The translations under genes were made by a program, and so were the position numbers. 64,000 nucleotides of DNA from Telluribacter roseus (GTDB lineage Bacteria; Bacteroidota; Bacteroidia; Cytophagales; Spirosomataceae): assembly GCF_017355915.2 (NCBI RefSeq), contig NZ_JAFEUV020000003.1, positions 62,001 to 126,000 on the forward strand, written 5' to 3'. The first letter of the stretch is position 1. Each line of letters opens with the position of its first letter. Positions 41,588 through 51,467 of this stretch are shown piece by piece. The notes beneath the pieces are model-generated. The model was not told the origin of the DNA, did not search any database, and saw only the letters and a program-made list of their open reading frames with translations.

Positions 41588-43951
41588 TTAGAACGGGTAG
41601 CCAATGGCTATGTTCAGTACCAGGTTTTCCTGCCGCCAGGCTTTGCTTCGCACATTAAACTCATCAAATACCCACGGACTTCGTTGTTCTTCCCGGTTAG
41701 GGTTGGTATACCAGGGCTTCCTGAAGGGAGTAGCTACGTCAAGCCGGAGTACCAGGTAGGAGAAGTCAAGTCGTATACCCAGTCCGCCTCCCACTGCCAA
41801 CTGTTTGTAGAAGTCTCTGGAGAAGGTTGTTTCGGGTGGATAAAAGCCATTGACATCGTAGCGATAGTTCCAGATATTACCGGCGTCTACGAAGGCTGCT
41901 CCCTCGATGATGGAGGTAATGTCAAACCGTAGTTCCGTATTTACTTCCAGCCGTATATCGCCAAAAGAGTTATTGCCAAATATAGCTTGAGTGATGGAGT
42001 CGGCATGGTAGGTGCCGGGGCCCAGGGTGCGGGCGCGGAAAGCACGAATGCCTGTACTACCACCGGCAAAGTACTGCTTAAACTGGGGTAGTACCAGGGA
42101 GTTGCCATATGGAATACCCAGTCCCCCGATAAAGCGGTTAGCCAGGCGCATCTTCGGCGACAGGTCCAGGTAGTACCTGGCCTCCCCGTCAAACCGGGCA
42201 AATTGTTCATAAGGAATACCCAGGATCTGTCCCCTTACATCGGAGTCTCTGTTTCCGTTGCGTACCAGCAGGCCGGCCAGGTTACCCGCCAGGTTGATGC
42301 CCCCATTGAGCACGAACCGGTGCCTGGTGTAAGGCTTGGGCACAGGGTGGTACGTAATATTATACAGCGATTCCAGAATAAGTCGGTTCTCCAAGATGCG
42401 CAGGTAGCGCAGGACATCCTGTGGGTTCTCGCTTAAAAAAATACTTTCAACAAAAGCCTCGGTAATATTGGTAGGACGAATCAGGTTAATGGAGAAGGGC
42501 GTCAGTGAGTGCTCCACCTCCTTATTACGCTGCCACAGGTACCCCCACTGCGTACGGGAGGAGGTCTGGGTATACAGGCCTTTCTGCCGGAGTGTTTCGT
42601 AGGTAGCCGTCAGGAGGGTCTTGGGAAGGGCCTGATTCGCCACGGGATCATACCTGAAAAAAGGGATAAGAAACCGCGGGAAAGACAGCTCCCCCTGATT
42701 AGTAAATCGTATAAAGTCATTGCCGAGGTTCCTGTTGCTTCCGCCTCCTACCTGCACATCCATACCGAAGTTGCTGCTCAGACGCAGTTGCTCAGCTCCC
42801 CTGAAGGCATTGCGGTTGCTCCACGTCAGGCTTAGCTGGCTACCCGCCAGGTTATTCGATTTGGTAACGCCACTCAGTTCGCCTCGCAGTGATTTCTTGG
42901 GCAGAGGTGTTAGGTAGTAGTACACATTCAGCAGGGCTGAGTCGGAGCCAGGTACCAGCTCGAAACGGTTCTTGACAAACTTAAAGTTACGTAGGTTGAT
43001 GAGGCGGGAGAGCGATACGTCGTGCATCTCGCTGTTGTATTGCATACCACTCTGGAAGCCAATGGCATCATCAAATATGCGGGACCGGAAGCTACGGTGC
43101 TGGTCTACAATGTACAGACCGCGGCGCTTTTGAGCCTGGCTGGGCAGGGTATCCGGTGAGAGGGCATCGTAGTCGGTATACACATAAATATCATTAATGT
43201 AGTACTGTTTCAGGGCCGTCTGGGGAGTAGTAAGCTTAGGCTGCAGATACAGGTTTACCTTATGATCACCAATGGTAGAGTCTACCTCCATAATTAGGTA
43301 GTCGGGGCTGAAGTAGTAGTACCCGTGGGTTTTGAGGTACCGGTCAACGCGCTGGCGCTCGGTTTCGATAATATCAAAACGGTACGGATCATTAACCCGC
43401 AGCAGGGTTTTATCTTTGGCGTCCAGCAGGTGTTTGCTGAACTCGCTGCTGTCGTGTACTACAAAGTTGATCTCATTGATGAAGTAGCGCGGTTTGACAT
43501 AGGCGGTGTAGTGGGCTTCTACGGTTCTGTTTTTTTTCGGCACCAACTGACCTCTGGCGGTAGACCTAAAGTAGCCGTTGTTGCTCAGATAAGCCTCCAT
43601 AACCTGGGCATTGGTGGCTACTACCCGCTGGCTGGCATACACCGGTGGCTCCCCAAGCTTTCGTCGAAACCAGCTACGAAAGCCTTTTTCGCGCTTGGGC
43701 TCTCCAATAACATAGTACAGCCACACCTTGTACGGAAACCCGAACAGCGTCTTGTTGGGATTGGGCCGCAGCATATCTTCCAGCTGGCCTTCCAGTCCGG
43801 ATATCTGTGCACGGGCGGATGAGTCGGGTTCTACCTTTACACTTCCTCCTACGTACAGGCTTTCGTTGGGGGGGATGTAGCGACTAATGGAGCAGCTACC
43901 CAGCAAGAGACCTGTCAGAACAAGGAATATATAGCGTATACCTGGTTTCAT
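41588..43951 (-). CDS. TamL: lipoprotein BamA/TamA-family outer-membrane assembly protein
   Basis: A 787-residue Omp85-superfamily protein. Unlike proteobacterial TamA, it carries a lipoprotein signal (LLLGSC, lipidated at Cys20), which is how Bacteroidota TamL proteins are described. POTRA-like repeats occupy roughly 75-300 (YFINEINFVVHDS, YYINDIYVYTDYD). The C-terminal barrel follows (about 360-787), with GGSTGIRAFRARTLGPG as the conserved lid-lock-type loop and NIAIGYPF as the last strand. Its start codon overlaps the end of tamB by four bases, so the two are translationally coupled and should act as one envelope-spanning complex. Confidence 0.88.
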   Translation of the reverse strand: MKPGIRYIFLVLTGLLLGSCSISRYIPPNESLYVGGSVKVEPDSSARAQISGLEGQLEDMLRPNPNKTLFGFPYKVWLYYVIGEPKREKGFRSWFRRKLGEPPVYASQRVVATNAQVMEAYLSNNGYFRSTARGQLVPKKNRTVEAHYTAYVKPRYFINEINFVVHDSSEFSKHLLDAKDKTLLRVNDPYRFDIIETERQRVDRYLKTHGYYYFSPDYLIMEVDSTIGDHKVNLYLQPKLTTPQTALKQYYINDIYVYTDYDALSPDTLPSQAQKRRGLYIVDQHRSFRSRIFDDAIGFQSGMQYNSEMHDVSLSRLINLRNFKFVKNRFELVPGSDSALLNVYYYLTPLPKKSLRGELSGVTKSNNLAGSQLSLTWSNRNAFRGAEQLRLSSNFGMDVQVGGGSNRNLGNDFIRFTNQGELSFPRFLIPFFRYDPVANQALPKTLLTATYETLRQKGLYTQTSSRTQWGYLWQRNKEVEHSLTPFSINLIRPTNITEAFVESIFLSENPQDVLRYLRILENRLILESLYNITYHPVPKPYTRHRFVLNGGINLAGNLAGLLVRNGNRDSDVRGQILGIPYEQFARFDGEARYYLDLSPKMRLANRFIGGLGIPYGNSLVLPQFKQYFAGGSTGIRAFRARTLGPGTYHADSITQAIFGNNSFGDIRLEVNTELRFDITSIIEGAAFVDAGNIWNYRYDVNGFYPPETTFSRDFYKQLAVGGGLGIRLDFSYLVLRLDVATPFRKPWYTNPNREEQRSPWVFDEFNVRSKAWRQENLVLNIAIGYPF

Positions 43952-46900
43952 TTCTTATTCTTTTGAAACAATTCGAGGAACTGGTTGTAGTCCAGATTCA
44001 CAATAAAGCTGACGCCCGTTTCGATGATAAATCCTTCCAGAACCGCCTGGTACTGATTTTTCCGGTAGGCTCGTACCAGATATTGACCATCTTTAGTCAG
44101 CGCATAATTCACCGCCAGGTTGTCGATTACTTCATTGGATGAGGGACCATGGGCAGCATTTTCTATTTCGAAGTTCCGGCCCACTGATACCGTCAGGCGA
44201 TCATCCAGAAAGCTTCTGCTAAGACCTACGTTAAGATCGGTACGGGCACCGGAGGTACCTGAAGTAGAGTTCAGGTCAAAGTTTAGATTAACCCCTTGAA
44301 CAAAGTTGGTGGCCAGCATATTGAGCTGCTCGCTCAGGAGCTGGCTCACGCTCTGGCGGGCAATGGCCTCGGCATTGAAGCCCGAGCTACTACTGGCGGC
44401 CTGCTCACCCATGAACCGGTTTAGTACCAGCAGCGCAAACACCTGCTTGTTCATTTCGGCGGGGTTGTTTTCCAACTGCGCCAGCAGGTTCTCGTTCCGG
44501 ATTCTGGTAGCTGTTTCCTCGGGTACCTGCGACGAGACATCGATACCAAAGCTGATAATAGGGTTGGTCAGGTTTCCCTGCATTTTCAGGAGTACATCCA
44601 GTGGTACCTTTCCGTAGTTCTGGCTGGTGGGGCCGAGGGGAGTCAGATCAGCATTGACAGTATATATTGCCGTAATATCAACCTCAGCTTTCATAGGATC
44701 GCCTGTCCAGAGCAACTGGCTGCCTTTCCGGATGGTAAACTGTCTCTTTAGTACCTGGAAGGTAAGATCGTAAGAGCCCTCGCTAAGCTCATACAGCCCC
44801 AGCAGGTATAGCTGTCCGTTGGGGGCTATACCCGTATTGAGCTGGGCGTTGCCACGTACCTGCAGGTTGTCTCCGTTCAGCTCATCCACAACAATGGTCA
44901 GCTGTGACTCGTCCGTCGCCTCAATGTTGAGTGATAGCTCAGAGGCAAAGTCAACCTGTACGCCTTCGTCGGCCACGGTAGAATCCTCTTCCATCTGGAC
45001 GGATGCACTCTTATCTACAAACCGGACTACGCCTTCGGTAGACCCAGCTCCCGCAGCGTCATCAGGCAGGATAAGGGTAATGTTGCTACCGGGCTGGAGC
45101 CTTACGGTACCGTCAATAACCGACTCGGTACCCACGCCTTTCACATTGATACGAGCGTCAATGGCACCGTTTCCAAACGCCATATCGTTATCGGTTCGCT
45201 TCGCGTTCAGGACAACAAAGTTGGTAGCGTTGATGGTCAGGTTGTAGCCTACATTGGGGATATTCTTAATATCGACATTGCCGTTGATCTGCAGGTTCTG
45301 GTTAAGCGAATCCTTAATCGCAAAGTTGTTAAAGACGACCTGCTGACCCCGTAGCTGGATCTGCTGCTGATTGATGCTGTAGCGCGTTCCCAATTGGGCG
45401 ATCTCGAAGGCCAGGCTATCAAACCCGATCTGTCCATTCAGGACAGGGCTTTCAGTACTACCTCGAATGGCTACCTGCCCTGTCAGCGCTCCGCTGGACC
45501 GCCGGAGCTGCTCAAAGCTAAACGCTTCGATGGTCTTGGCACCCAGTCGCTGGATGTTGAGGTCGAAGTTAAGTGGGGTATTAGACTCCAGCAGGTAGTA
45601 TCCGGTCAGCTTTACGTCGTTCTGCTGGCTTTGCAGACTAGCATCAACTGTGATCCGGTTGGCGGTCTGGTTGGTGGCATGAACATCCAGCGCACCAATG
45701 GGTATCTGCATGAAGGAAAGATTATTGATCAGGAAGTCTCCCGTAAATGATGGTGACTCCATGTAATTGCTAAGCAGAATATCACCATTAAGAGTACCTG
45801 ATGCCAGGGTAGTATCCTGAGTGACGAGCGCTACAAACTGGCCGATCTGCAGGCTGTCCGCTACGATACGGAGAGGGCCGTTGGGCTGGTCGGTGCTGGA
45901 GTTGATAACCAGTTGCTGATCCGTACGGCGGATAGTGAAGTTCTGAACCAGCAAACCATTGGGGCCATACTGTATAAATCCGGAAGAGTCGGTCTGCCAG
46001 GGGCGGTAGTCCAGCAGCAGCCCTTCGCGCAGATGAAAGCGGTACTGGTCATTGGCATAGGCAAGCCTGCCCGATATGGCGTGCCGGTTGTCATCGGTAG
46101 AGTCCCTTACGGCAAAGTCAAAGAGCAGATTGTTGTTAGCCGCCGTACCCTCCAGGAAGGCACGACGTACTCTGAACTGATCGTAAAGTACCTGACCTAC
46201 CTGCCCCGTAAAGCTGGCTTCTCCTCCCACTCCGGATATGTCCATGGATACGTTTTCGATCCGGATGGTATCGTATTCTATCAGTGGAGCCACCATGCTT
46301 ACCCTTAGGGTAGTGTCGGCCTGGTTGCTAAGCCGGGCAGCCAGCTGTACGGTTTCCATAGTGGTGAGCTCCGGAACGAACGTCTGTATGGCGGGGTGGT
46401 TGGCTACACTCGCCTGCACCTGGATGTTGTAAGGGGTTGTGATAGCGGTATAAGCCGTATCGGATACCGTGAAGTACTTGTTGACTTCGGTCATGACGAT
46501 ATCTCCCAGCTGCGGATAGCTGAATTCCCCGCTCATGCGGGCTTTCATGAAGGGAGCGTATAGCACCGCCTCTCGTACACCTTCGTTGTTCTGCAGGAGC
46601 AGGTTCAGGCTGTCGATGCTGATGGGGACGCCATCATTGTTGATGACAAACTGGTTGGCACTGACAACTCCCAGCGGATTTTCGGGATTAGTAGATGTGA
46701 AGTCAACATTGATGCGACCGGCCAGGCTCACGTTCTCGGAGTACAGATTCAGCGGCTGCAGGTTCAGGCGCTCAACCACGGCATTGGCCTGCACCGTAGG
46801 GTACTCCTGCGAGATGTCGGCGTTGGCGGTAATCTGCAGCGCAATGTTCTGGTCCTGGATGCTGGCTTCAAAGTCAGCCTTTCCCCGGTTGATGCCACCC

Positions 46901-48882
46901 GTCAGGGTAAGGTTATTGTACTCATAGCCCTTGATGCTGGCACTCTGTATGGTACCATCTACCCGCGTCTGCATGGTAGCCGGATCAAATCCCTGTCCCT
47001 GTACCTGGGTACTCAGCGTTAGTTTGCCCAGCTCCTCGGGGGGCTGCTTCAGCAAGCGGCCCATGTCAAACTCATCAAAGCTGAGCCGTCCGTTGTAGCG
47101 GGCCTGCTCGGGAGTAGTAGCGTTTTTGATATTTCCGTCAAAGGAGCCGGTACCCAGTGAGGTGGTAAGGGTGGCGTCCATGGTAAGGTCACCCATTGTG
47201 CCCCGTATCTGCCCCGTGAGTCCGACCCGCTCCGGTAGTTCGATGGAGGTAGGCACTGAGCCTTTGGGAACTATCTGCAGCAGGTCCGACCGGGTCGATG
47301 ACAACTCCCGGATGTTGACGTCCACTGAAAGCCGATCAGCATTGGGGAGGCCTCTTATGCGTCCCTGCAGGGCCAGTCGGGTACCTTCCAGGGTGCGGAA
47401 GTCAGCGTTGGAGATGAGCAGGTTGTCAACCGTGCCCGTGACTAGTCCGGTACCAGAGAGGTAGGAGTTGGGGCTATTGCTGAAAGGCGGCGTTCCGGCC
47501 AGGTCAGGTAACAGGGCTATGATATCGCTGTACGCCAGCTGGCTGTTGTTGAGCCGGAGCCGTACCTGTACATTGCCCGGGTTCTCGGATAGCTGTTCCT
47601 GGTTCTGATACCGGAGTACCAGCTCATCGCGCAGGACAGATTTGGGTGTCTTGAGATACAGGTTGCGCAGGTAGGTCTCTTTGGCGGTATAGCCAAAGTT
47701 AGTACGTAGCTCCTGCAGAGTAAAACCACTTTTTTCCTGAAAGGACATCTGCTGCAGGCGACCCGAAATATTATCCGGGGCAAATACAAAATTGGTAAGG
47801 TTGGTGTTGAAGTTGCGGACTTCCAGATGCGCAAAGTCTATCCCTTGGGGTTGCCGGGGCTGGTTAAAGTCGTCGTACATCAGCGCGTTGTTGACCAGTC
47901 TGATCTGGCCTACCCGTACGTTCCAGCCCCCCGCCGAACTGGTATCAGCAGCAGCGGACGAGGTCGGCTCCGAAGTCGTTTTACGCGCTGGCTGTGCGGC
48001 AAATTCTACAAAGGCTGTGGTGTTCTCGAGTAGGACATTTCTAAGATCAGCGTGCTGGCTACCCATGTAGATCTTGTTGACGCGCCCTTCCAGCCGACCT
48101 AGGCTTACCCCGTTTTTCATGCCCGTAGTTTCGTCGGTAAAGTCCCATTTGAAATTACGGATACTCACATCACCCACTCTGATATTGAGCGTATCGGCGG
48201 GGTCGGAAGGAGTGGTTGCGGGCTGGGCTACAGTAGGAGTGACCAGGGCTTCATAGAGGCGCAGGTTCGCGCGGGCACCGTTCAGGGACAGGCGGGTGGG
48301 GTGATACAGCGAGCGGGTCGGATTGAATGCCTCAAAAAGAATCTGAGCTGAGTTGATTTCGGCTTCGGCATCCGTACCAATGACAGCATCCCGGTAGGTT
48401 AGATAGACGCGCCGGAGGTTAAGTTCATCCAGACGCATCTCGAGGGGAGTCGCAACTGTATCGGCCGGAGTAGGAGGCTCATTGGTCACAAAGGCATCCA
48501 CCACGAACTGATAGTTGAATGTAGTGTCGGGCAGAGTACGATTGATTTTGGCCCTGATTCCCTCCAGTTCCACCTGGTTGATGCCTATGCGCCCCCTGAT
48601 GAGGCCCATCATGTCCAGATTGACATAAAGCCGGTCACCGGCTATAAGCGTATCTCCCTGTTTATCTTCAATATACACGCCCTCCAGCGTAAGCCAATCG
48701 GGAATATCGAAGCGTATTTTGTCTATCTCGACGCGGGTCTGAAGCTTTTTACGCAGGTATGAGTTAGCTTGCTTGGTAAGGAAGTTCTGTCCTGCCGGGG
48801 TCTGTAAACCCCAGAACAGCGCCCCCACCAGCACAATGAGAACCATAAAGATAATAGCCAATACGGTTACAGCTTTTCTCAT
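43948..48882 (-). CDS. tamB: TamB: inner-membrane-anchored translocation and assembly protein
   Basis: A 1644-residue AsmA/TamB-family protein. An N-terminal TM anchor (about 6-28) is followed by a long, beta-rich periplasmic rod of repeats, for example LRLNNSQLAYSDIIALLPD and DLRTLEGTRLALQGRIRGL-type strands. The conserved C-terminal TamB (DUF490) domain occupies about 1200-1620, with LYLLGLYELSEGSYDLTFQV and VPLDVLLKMQGNLTNP. Proteins of this type bridge the two membranes and are linked to phospholipid transport and outer-membrane protein assembly. Its end overlaps the start of TamL (ATGA), so both come from one transcript. Confidence 0.92.
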   Translation of the reverse strand: MRKAVTVLAIIFMVLIVLVGALFWGLQTPAGQNFLTKQANSYLRKKLQTRVEIDKIRFDIPDWLTLEGVYIEDKQGDTLIAGDRLYVNLDMMGLIRGRIGINQVELEGIRAKINRTLPDTTFNYQFVVDAFVTNEPPTPADTVATPLEMRLDELNLRRVYLTYRDAVIGTDAEAEINSAQILFEAFNPTRSLYHPTRLSLNGARANLRLYEALVTPTVAQPATTPSDPADTLNIRVGDVSIRNFKWDFTDETTGMKNGVSLGRLEGRVNKIYMGSQHADLRNVLLENTTAFVEFAAQPARKTTSEPTSSAAADTSSAGGWNVRVGQIRLVNNALMYDDFNQPRQPQGIDFAHLEVRNFNTNLTNFVFAPDNISGRLQQMSFQEKSGFTLQELRTNFGYTAKETYLRNLYLKTPKSVLRDELVLRYQNQEQLSENPGNVQVRLRLNNSQLAYSDIIALLPDLAGTPPFSNSPNSYLSGTGLVTGTVDNLLISNADFRTLEGTRLALQGRIRGLPNADRLSVDVNIRELSSTRSDLLQIVPKGSVPTSIELPERVGLTGQIRGTMGDLTMDATLTTSLGTGSFDGNIKNATTPEQARYNGRLSFDEFDMGRLLKQPPEELGKLTLSTQVQGQGFDPATMQTRVDGTIQSASIKGYEYNNLTLTGGINRGKADFEASIQDQNIALQITANADISQEYPTVQANAVVERLNLQPLNLYSENVSLAGRINVDFTSTNPENPLGVVSANQFVINNDGVPISIDSLNLLLQNNEGVREAVLYAPFMKARMSGEFSYPQLGDIVMTEVNKYFTVSDTAYTAITTPYNIQVQASVANHPAIQTFVPELTTMETVQLAARLSNQADTTLRVSMVAPLIEYDTIRIENVSMDISGVGGEASFTGQVGQVLYDQFRVRRAFLEGTAANNNLLFDFAVRDSTDDNRHAISGRLAYANDQYRFHLREGLLLDYRPWQTDSSGFIQYGPNGLLVQNFTIRRTDQQLVINSSTDQPNGPLRIVADSLQIGQFVALVTQDTTLASGTLNGDILLSNYMESPSFTGDFLINNLSFMQIPIGALDVHATNQTANRITVDASLQSQQNDVKLTGYYLLESNTPLNFDLNIQRLGAKTIEAFSFEQLRRSSGALTGQVAIRGSTESPVLNGQIGFDSLAFEIAQLGTRYSINQQQIQLRGQQVVFNNFAIKDSLNQNLQINGNVDIKNIPNVGYNLTINATNFVVLNAKRTDNDMAFGNGAIDARINVKGVGTESVIDGTVRLQPGSNITLILPDDAAGAGSTEGVVRFVDKSASVQMEEDSTVADEGVQVDFASELSLNIEATDESQLTIVVDELNGDNLQVRGNAQLNTGIAPNGQLYLLGLYELSEGSYDLTFQVLKRQFTIRKGSQLLWTGDPMKAEVDITAIYTVNADLTPLGPTSQNYGKVPLDVLLKMQGNLTNPIISFGIDVSSQVPEETATRIRNENLLAQLENNPAEMNKQVFALLVLNRFMGEQAASSSSGFNAEAIARQSVSQLLSEQLNMLATNFVQGVNLNFDLNSTSGTSGARTDLNVGLSRSFLDDRLTVSVGRNFEIENAAHGPSSNEVIDNLAVNYALTKDGQYLVRAYRKNQYQAVLEGFIIETGVSFIVNLDYNQFLELFQKNKK

Positions 48883-48894
48883 ATATTATACTAG

Positions 48895-48930
48895 CCCCCG
48901 TACCTCGTGCGGTGACGGATAGTACGGGGG
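48895..48930 (-). terminator. Hairpin upstream of tamB (3' end of the secreted-protein gene)
   Basis: A 9-bp stem cccccgtac/gtacggggg in the 71-bp gap; no T-run, so partial termination is likely at best. Confidence 0.5.
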
Positions 48931-48953
48931 AAACAGGTCAATAGGTGGTGTTT

Positions 48954-49688
48954 TTAACGTTTGAAATATTCCTGGTCAATGGCCTCGTTGACATTCAGCG
49001 AAGTAGTGACCGTTACTGCTTTTTTGTCTTTTGTATTGGTTTCTATCGAAGTAGCCGGGTACATGATCCCGTAGGCGCACTTCTTGTAATTGGAATAATC
49101 TATGACTACTTCCTCACCGGGAAGGATTCTTTTCTGTCGTACCAGCAGGCCGGTAGCGTCGTCAAAGTACAGGTTATACCTGGCTCCTTTTCCCTGTAGT
49201 TCCACCTGATTTACCTGCTTGCCGTTGAGGGTTTCCTTGCCGACATAGGTACCTACAAAGCCCCTTGTTCTGTAATCAATGAAGGGGATCAGCAGGTCGT
49301 ACATTTCCAGGCGCATGGTATTCTGCTCATTCTGACTCAGGTCTTTTACCTGGTAGTTGGCCACCTTATCGTAGCTACCCATGGGCAGTTTCATCCATCC
49401 TTCGTTGCCTTTGACGCCGTAGATAAAGTTACGCTTCAGGATTACCTTGCCCTTATACATAGCCTTGTCCGGCAGCGAAACATATATGTCGGCATCGTAG
49501 TCAGCAGAGGAGTTGGAACGGTATGTACGCTTCATCGAATACGATTTCAGGTCATTCCATAGCGTCTCCCCGCCCGTAGCCTGGTAGAACTTTGCAAACA
49601 CTGAGTCAACCGGAACCTTGGTGGCTTGCCCGAATGATAGAGTGGTGGCCATCAATAAGGCCATTAAGGTTACTAATACATTTTTCAT
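48954..49688 (-). CDS. Secreted periplasmic protein, LolA/outer-membrane-lipoprotein-sorting-like
   Basis: A 244-residue exported protein with a signal peptide (MKNVLVTLMALLMATTLSFGQ). The mature part starts VDSVFAKFYQATGGETLWNDLKSYSMK, then shows paired strands (KAMYKGKVILKRNFIYGVKGNEGWMKLP, TLNGKQVNQVELQGKG, NLYFDDATGLLVRQKR). That pattern fits the unclosed half-barrel of LolA/LppX-like proteins, which bind lipids or lipoproteins. Position directly upstream of tamB on the same strand is consistent with a role in envelope lipid traffic, but this is inference. Confidence 0.65.
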   Translation of the reverse strand: MKNVLVTLMALLMATTLSFGQATKVPVDSVFAKFYQATGGETLWNDLKSYSMKRTYRSNSSADYDADIYVSLPDKAMYKGKVILKRNFIYGVKGNEGWMKLPMGSYDKVANYQVKDLSQNEQNTMRLEMYDLLIPFIDYRTRGFVGTYVGKETLNGKQVNQVELQGKGARYNLYFDDATGLLVRQKRILPGEEVVIDYSNYKKCAYGIMYPATSIETNTKDKKAVTVTTSLNVNEAIDQEYFKR

Positions 49689-50010
49689 GGTTTTTGTTTT
49701 AGCTAAATGAATGCATCGTCATCAGATCATAGCGTCGCTTAAAGCAGGTATGATCTGCCTTTAAAACGCATGCAAAAGTAGCTATCGTTCACTGGGAGGG
49801 TGTACTTCTTTTATAATACTACTATTAGTGGCAAAAATTGTTCCAGCAAATAGTTGGAAGCCCTCTGGTAGTTTGCTGAGGACGAGCCTCCTACCAAAAA
49901 GTACCTGTGGCCCGTCACTGTCAGGAATAAAAGCGGAGGCCAGGGCTAACAAGATGTACTTTACAAAAGTTAGGAAAGCTAGAAGAGTACAACCATAACT
50001 CAACTGCTCT
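49689..50010. other. Divergent intergenic region between the LolA-like gene and cbs
   Basis: No gene supported. On the minus strand TACTTTTG (49780-49773) is an exact TAnnTTTG, placed 85 nt before the LolA-like start, with no clear -33 partner. On the plus strand no promoter for cbs could be pinned down. Short stop-free frames here lack any family resemblance. Confidence 0.4.
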
Positions 50011-51384
50011 ATGCACTACTACAATTCAATCATAGATACCATTGGCGATACCCCTCTGGTCAGGCTGCACAAAGTGACCAAGGGGATCAAGGGTACAGTA
50101 CTGGCCAAAGTAGAGTATTTCAACCCGGGCAATTCGATCAAAGATCGCATGGCGATCAAGATGATTGAAGATGCCGAAAAGGACGGAGTACTCAAACCCG
50201 GTGGTACCATCATAGAAGGTACCAGTGGAAATACGGGTATGGGCTTGGCACTGGCGGCCATATCCAAAGGCTATAAGTGTATTTTTACTATGGCTGACAA
50301 GCAGTCGCAGGAGAAGATTAACATCCTGCGCGCGGTGGGAGCCGAAGTGGTAGTATGCCCTACCAACGTCGAGCCCGACGATCCGCGTAGTTACTACTCC
50401 GTGGCCCGTAAGCTAAATCAGGATATTCCCAACTCGTTCTACCCGAATCAGTACGATAATCCGTCCAATACCCAGGCTCACTACGAAACCACCGGGCCGG
50501 AAATCTGGCAGCAGACCGAGGGACGCATTACCCATTTTGTAACGGGAGTAGGTACCGGTGGTACCATCAGCGGCATCAGCAAGTACCTCAAGGAGCAGAA
50601 GAAGGATGTATTTACCATCGGGATAGATACCTACGGCTCGGTGTTCAAGAAGTATAAAGAAACCGGGATATTCGATGAGAAAGAAATATTCCCTTACCTG
50701 GTGGAAGGTATCGGAGAAGACATCCTGCCCAAGAACGTAGACTTTGACGTCATAGATCATGTCATCAAGGTGACCGATAAGGACTCCGCCATTATGGCCC
50801 GCCGACTGGCGCGTGAAGAGGGGCTCTTTGTGGGATGGAGCAGTGGTACGGCCGTACATGGAGCGCTGGAGTACGCCCGCGAGCACCTCACCGATGATGA
50901 TGTCATGGTCATTATCCTGCCCGACCATGGTACCCGCTACCTCAACAAAGTGTACAACGATACCTGGATGAAGGATCACGGATTCCTGGAGCGCAGCTTT
51001 GCGACGGCCCGTGATATCGTACACCGCAAGAAGGGCCAGGCCCAGCTGCTGACGGTTTCGACGGGTACCAAGGTAGGAGAGGCCATCAGCCTGCTCAATC
51101 GCGAAGGTATCTCGCAGATACCAGTCCTGGATGGAAACGAAGAGGTAGTGGGTAGCCTGACCGATTCAGTGATCCTGCACCGCCTCATTGAGAACCCCGA
51201 TGTACGCCAGCAGAATGTAGAGGAGGTGATGGATAAGCCCTTTAAGTTCGTGGCTCTGGACAGCACCGTAGATACCCTGTCGTCCCTGATCGACCGCGAA
51301 AATAAAGCGCTGCTGGTACGTGATGAAGCCAATCGGGTGCACATCATTACCCAGGCAGACCTGCTGGCGGCCATGACACAGTAG
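50011..51384 (+). CDS. cbs: Cystathionine beta-synthase with C-terminal CBS domain pair
   Basis: A 457-residue PLP enzyme of fold type II. The lysine is Lys44 in NPGNSIKDRMA, the substrate loop is EGTSGNTGMG, and the phosphate loop GVGTGGTISG. DPDDPRSYYSVA-like residues (VEPDDPRSYYS) and the length of the catalytic domain favour cystathionine beta-synthase over cysteine synthase. Two CBS motifs fill about 335-457 (VGEAISLLNREGISQIPVLDG; KFVALDSTVDTLSSLIDRE), where adenosyl ligands such as SAM may act allosterically. It would condense serine (or an activated serine) with homocysteine in transsulfuration. A strong bidirectional terminator follows. Confidence 0.88.
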   Translation: MHYYNSIIDTIGDTPLVRLHKVTKGIKGTVLAKVEYFNPGNSIKDRMAIKMIEDAEKDGVLKPGGTIIEGTSGNTGMGLALAAISKGYKCIFTMADKQSQEKINILRAVGAEVVVCPTNVEPDDPRSYYSVARKLNQDIPNSFYPNQYDNPSNTQAHYETTGPEIWQQTEGRITHFVTGVGTGGTISGISKYLKEQKKDVFTIGIDTYGSVFKKYKETGIFDEKEIFPYLVEGIGEDILPKNVDFDVIDHVIKVTDKDSAIMARRLAREEGLFVGWSSGTAVHGALEYAREHLTDDDVMVIILPDHGTRYLNKVYNDTWMKDHGFLERSFATARDIVHRKKGQAQLLTVSTGTKVGEAISLLNREGISQIPVLDGNEEVVGSLTDSVILHRLIENPDVRQQNVEEVMDKPFKFVALDSTVDTLSSLIDRENKALLVRDEANRVHIITQADLLAAMTQ

Positions 51385-51399
51385 TTGGTTCCGGCTAAT

Positions 51400-51448
51400 A
51401 AAAGGAGCGGCCTTAGCACTCGTATTGGTGCTAAGGCCGCTCCTTTTT
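51400..51448. terminator. Bidirectional terminator between cbs and the TonB-dependent receptor
   Basis: An extended stem of about 20 bp (aaaaggagcgg + ccttagcac with the complement) and an 8-nt loop has A-rich and T-rich flanks for both convergent genes. Confidence 0.94.
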
Positions 51449-51467
51449 GTACTGCTATCAGTGCGTA

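Noticed and set aside
49782-50003. 73-codon minus-strand frame upstream of cbs
   Set aside because: No family match; it covers the divergent promoter region.
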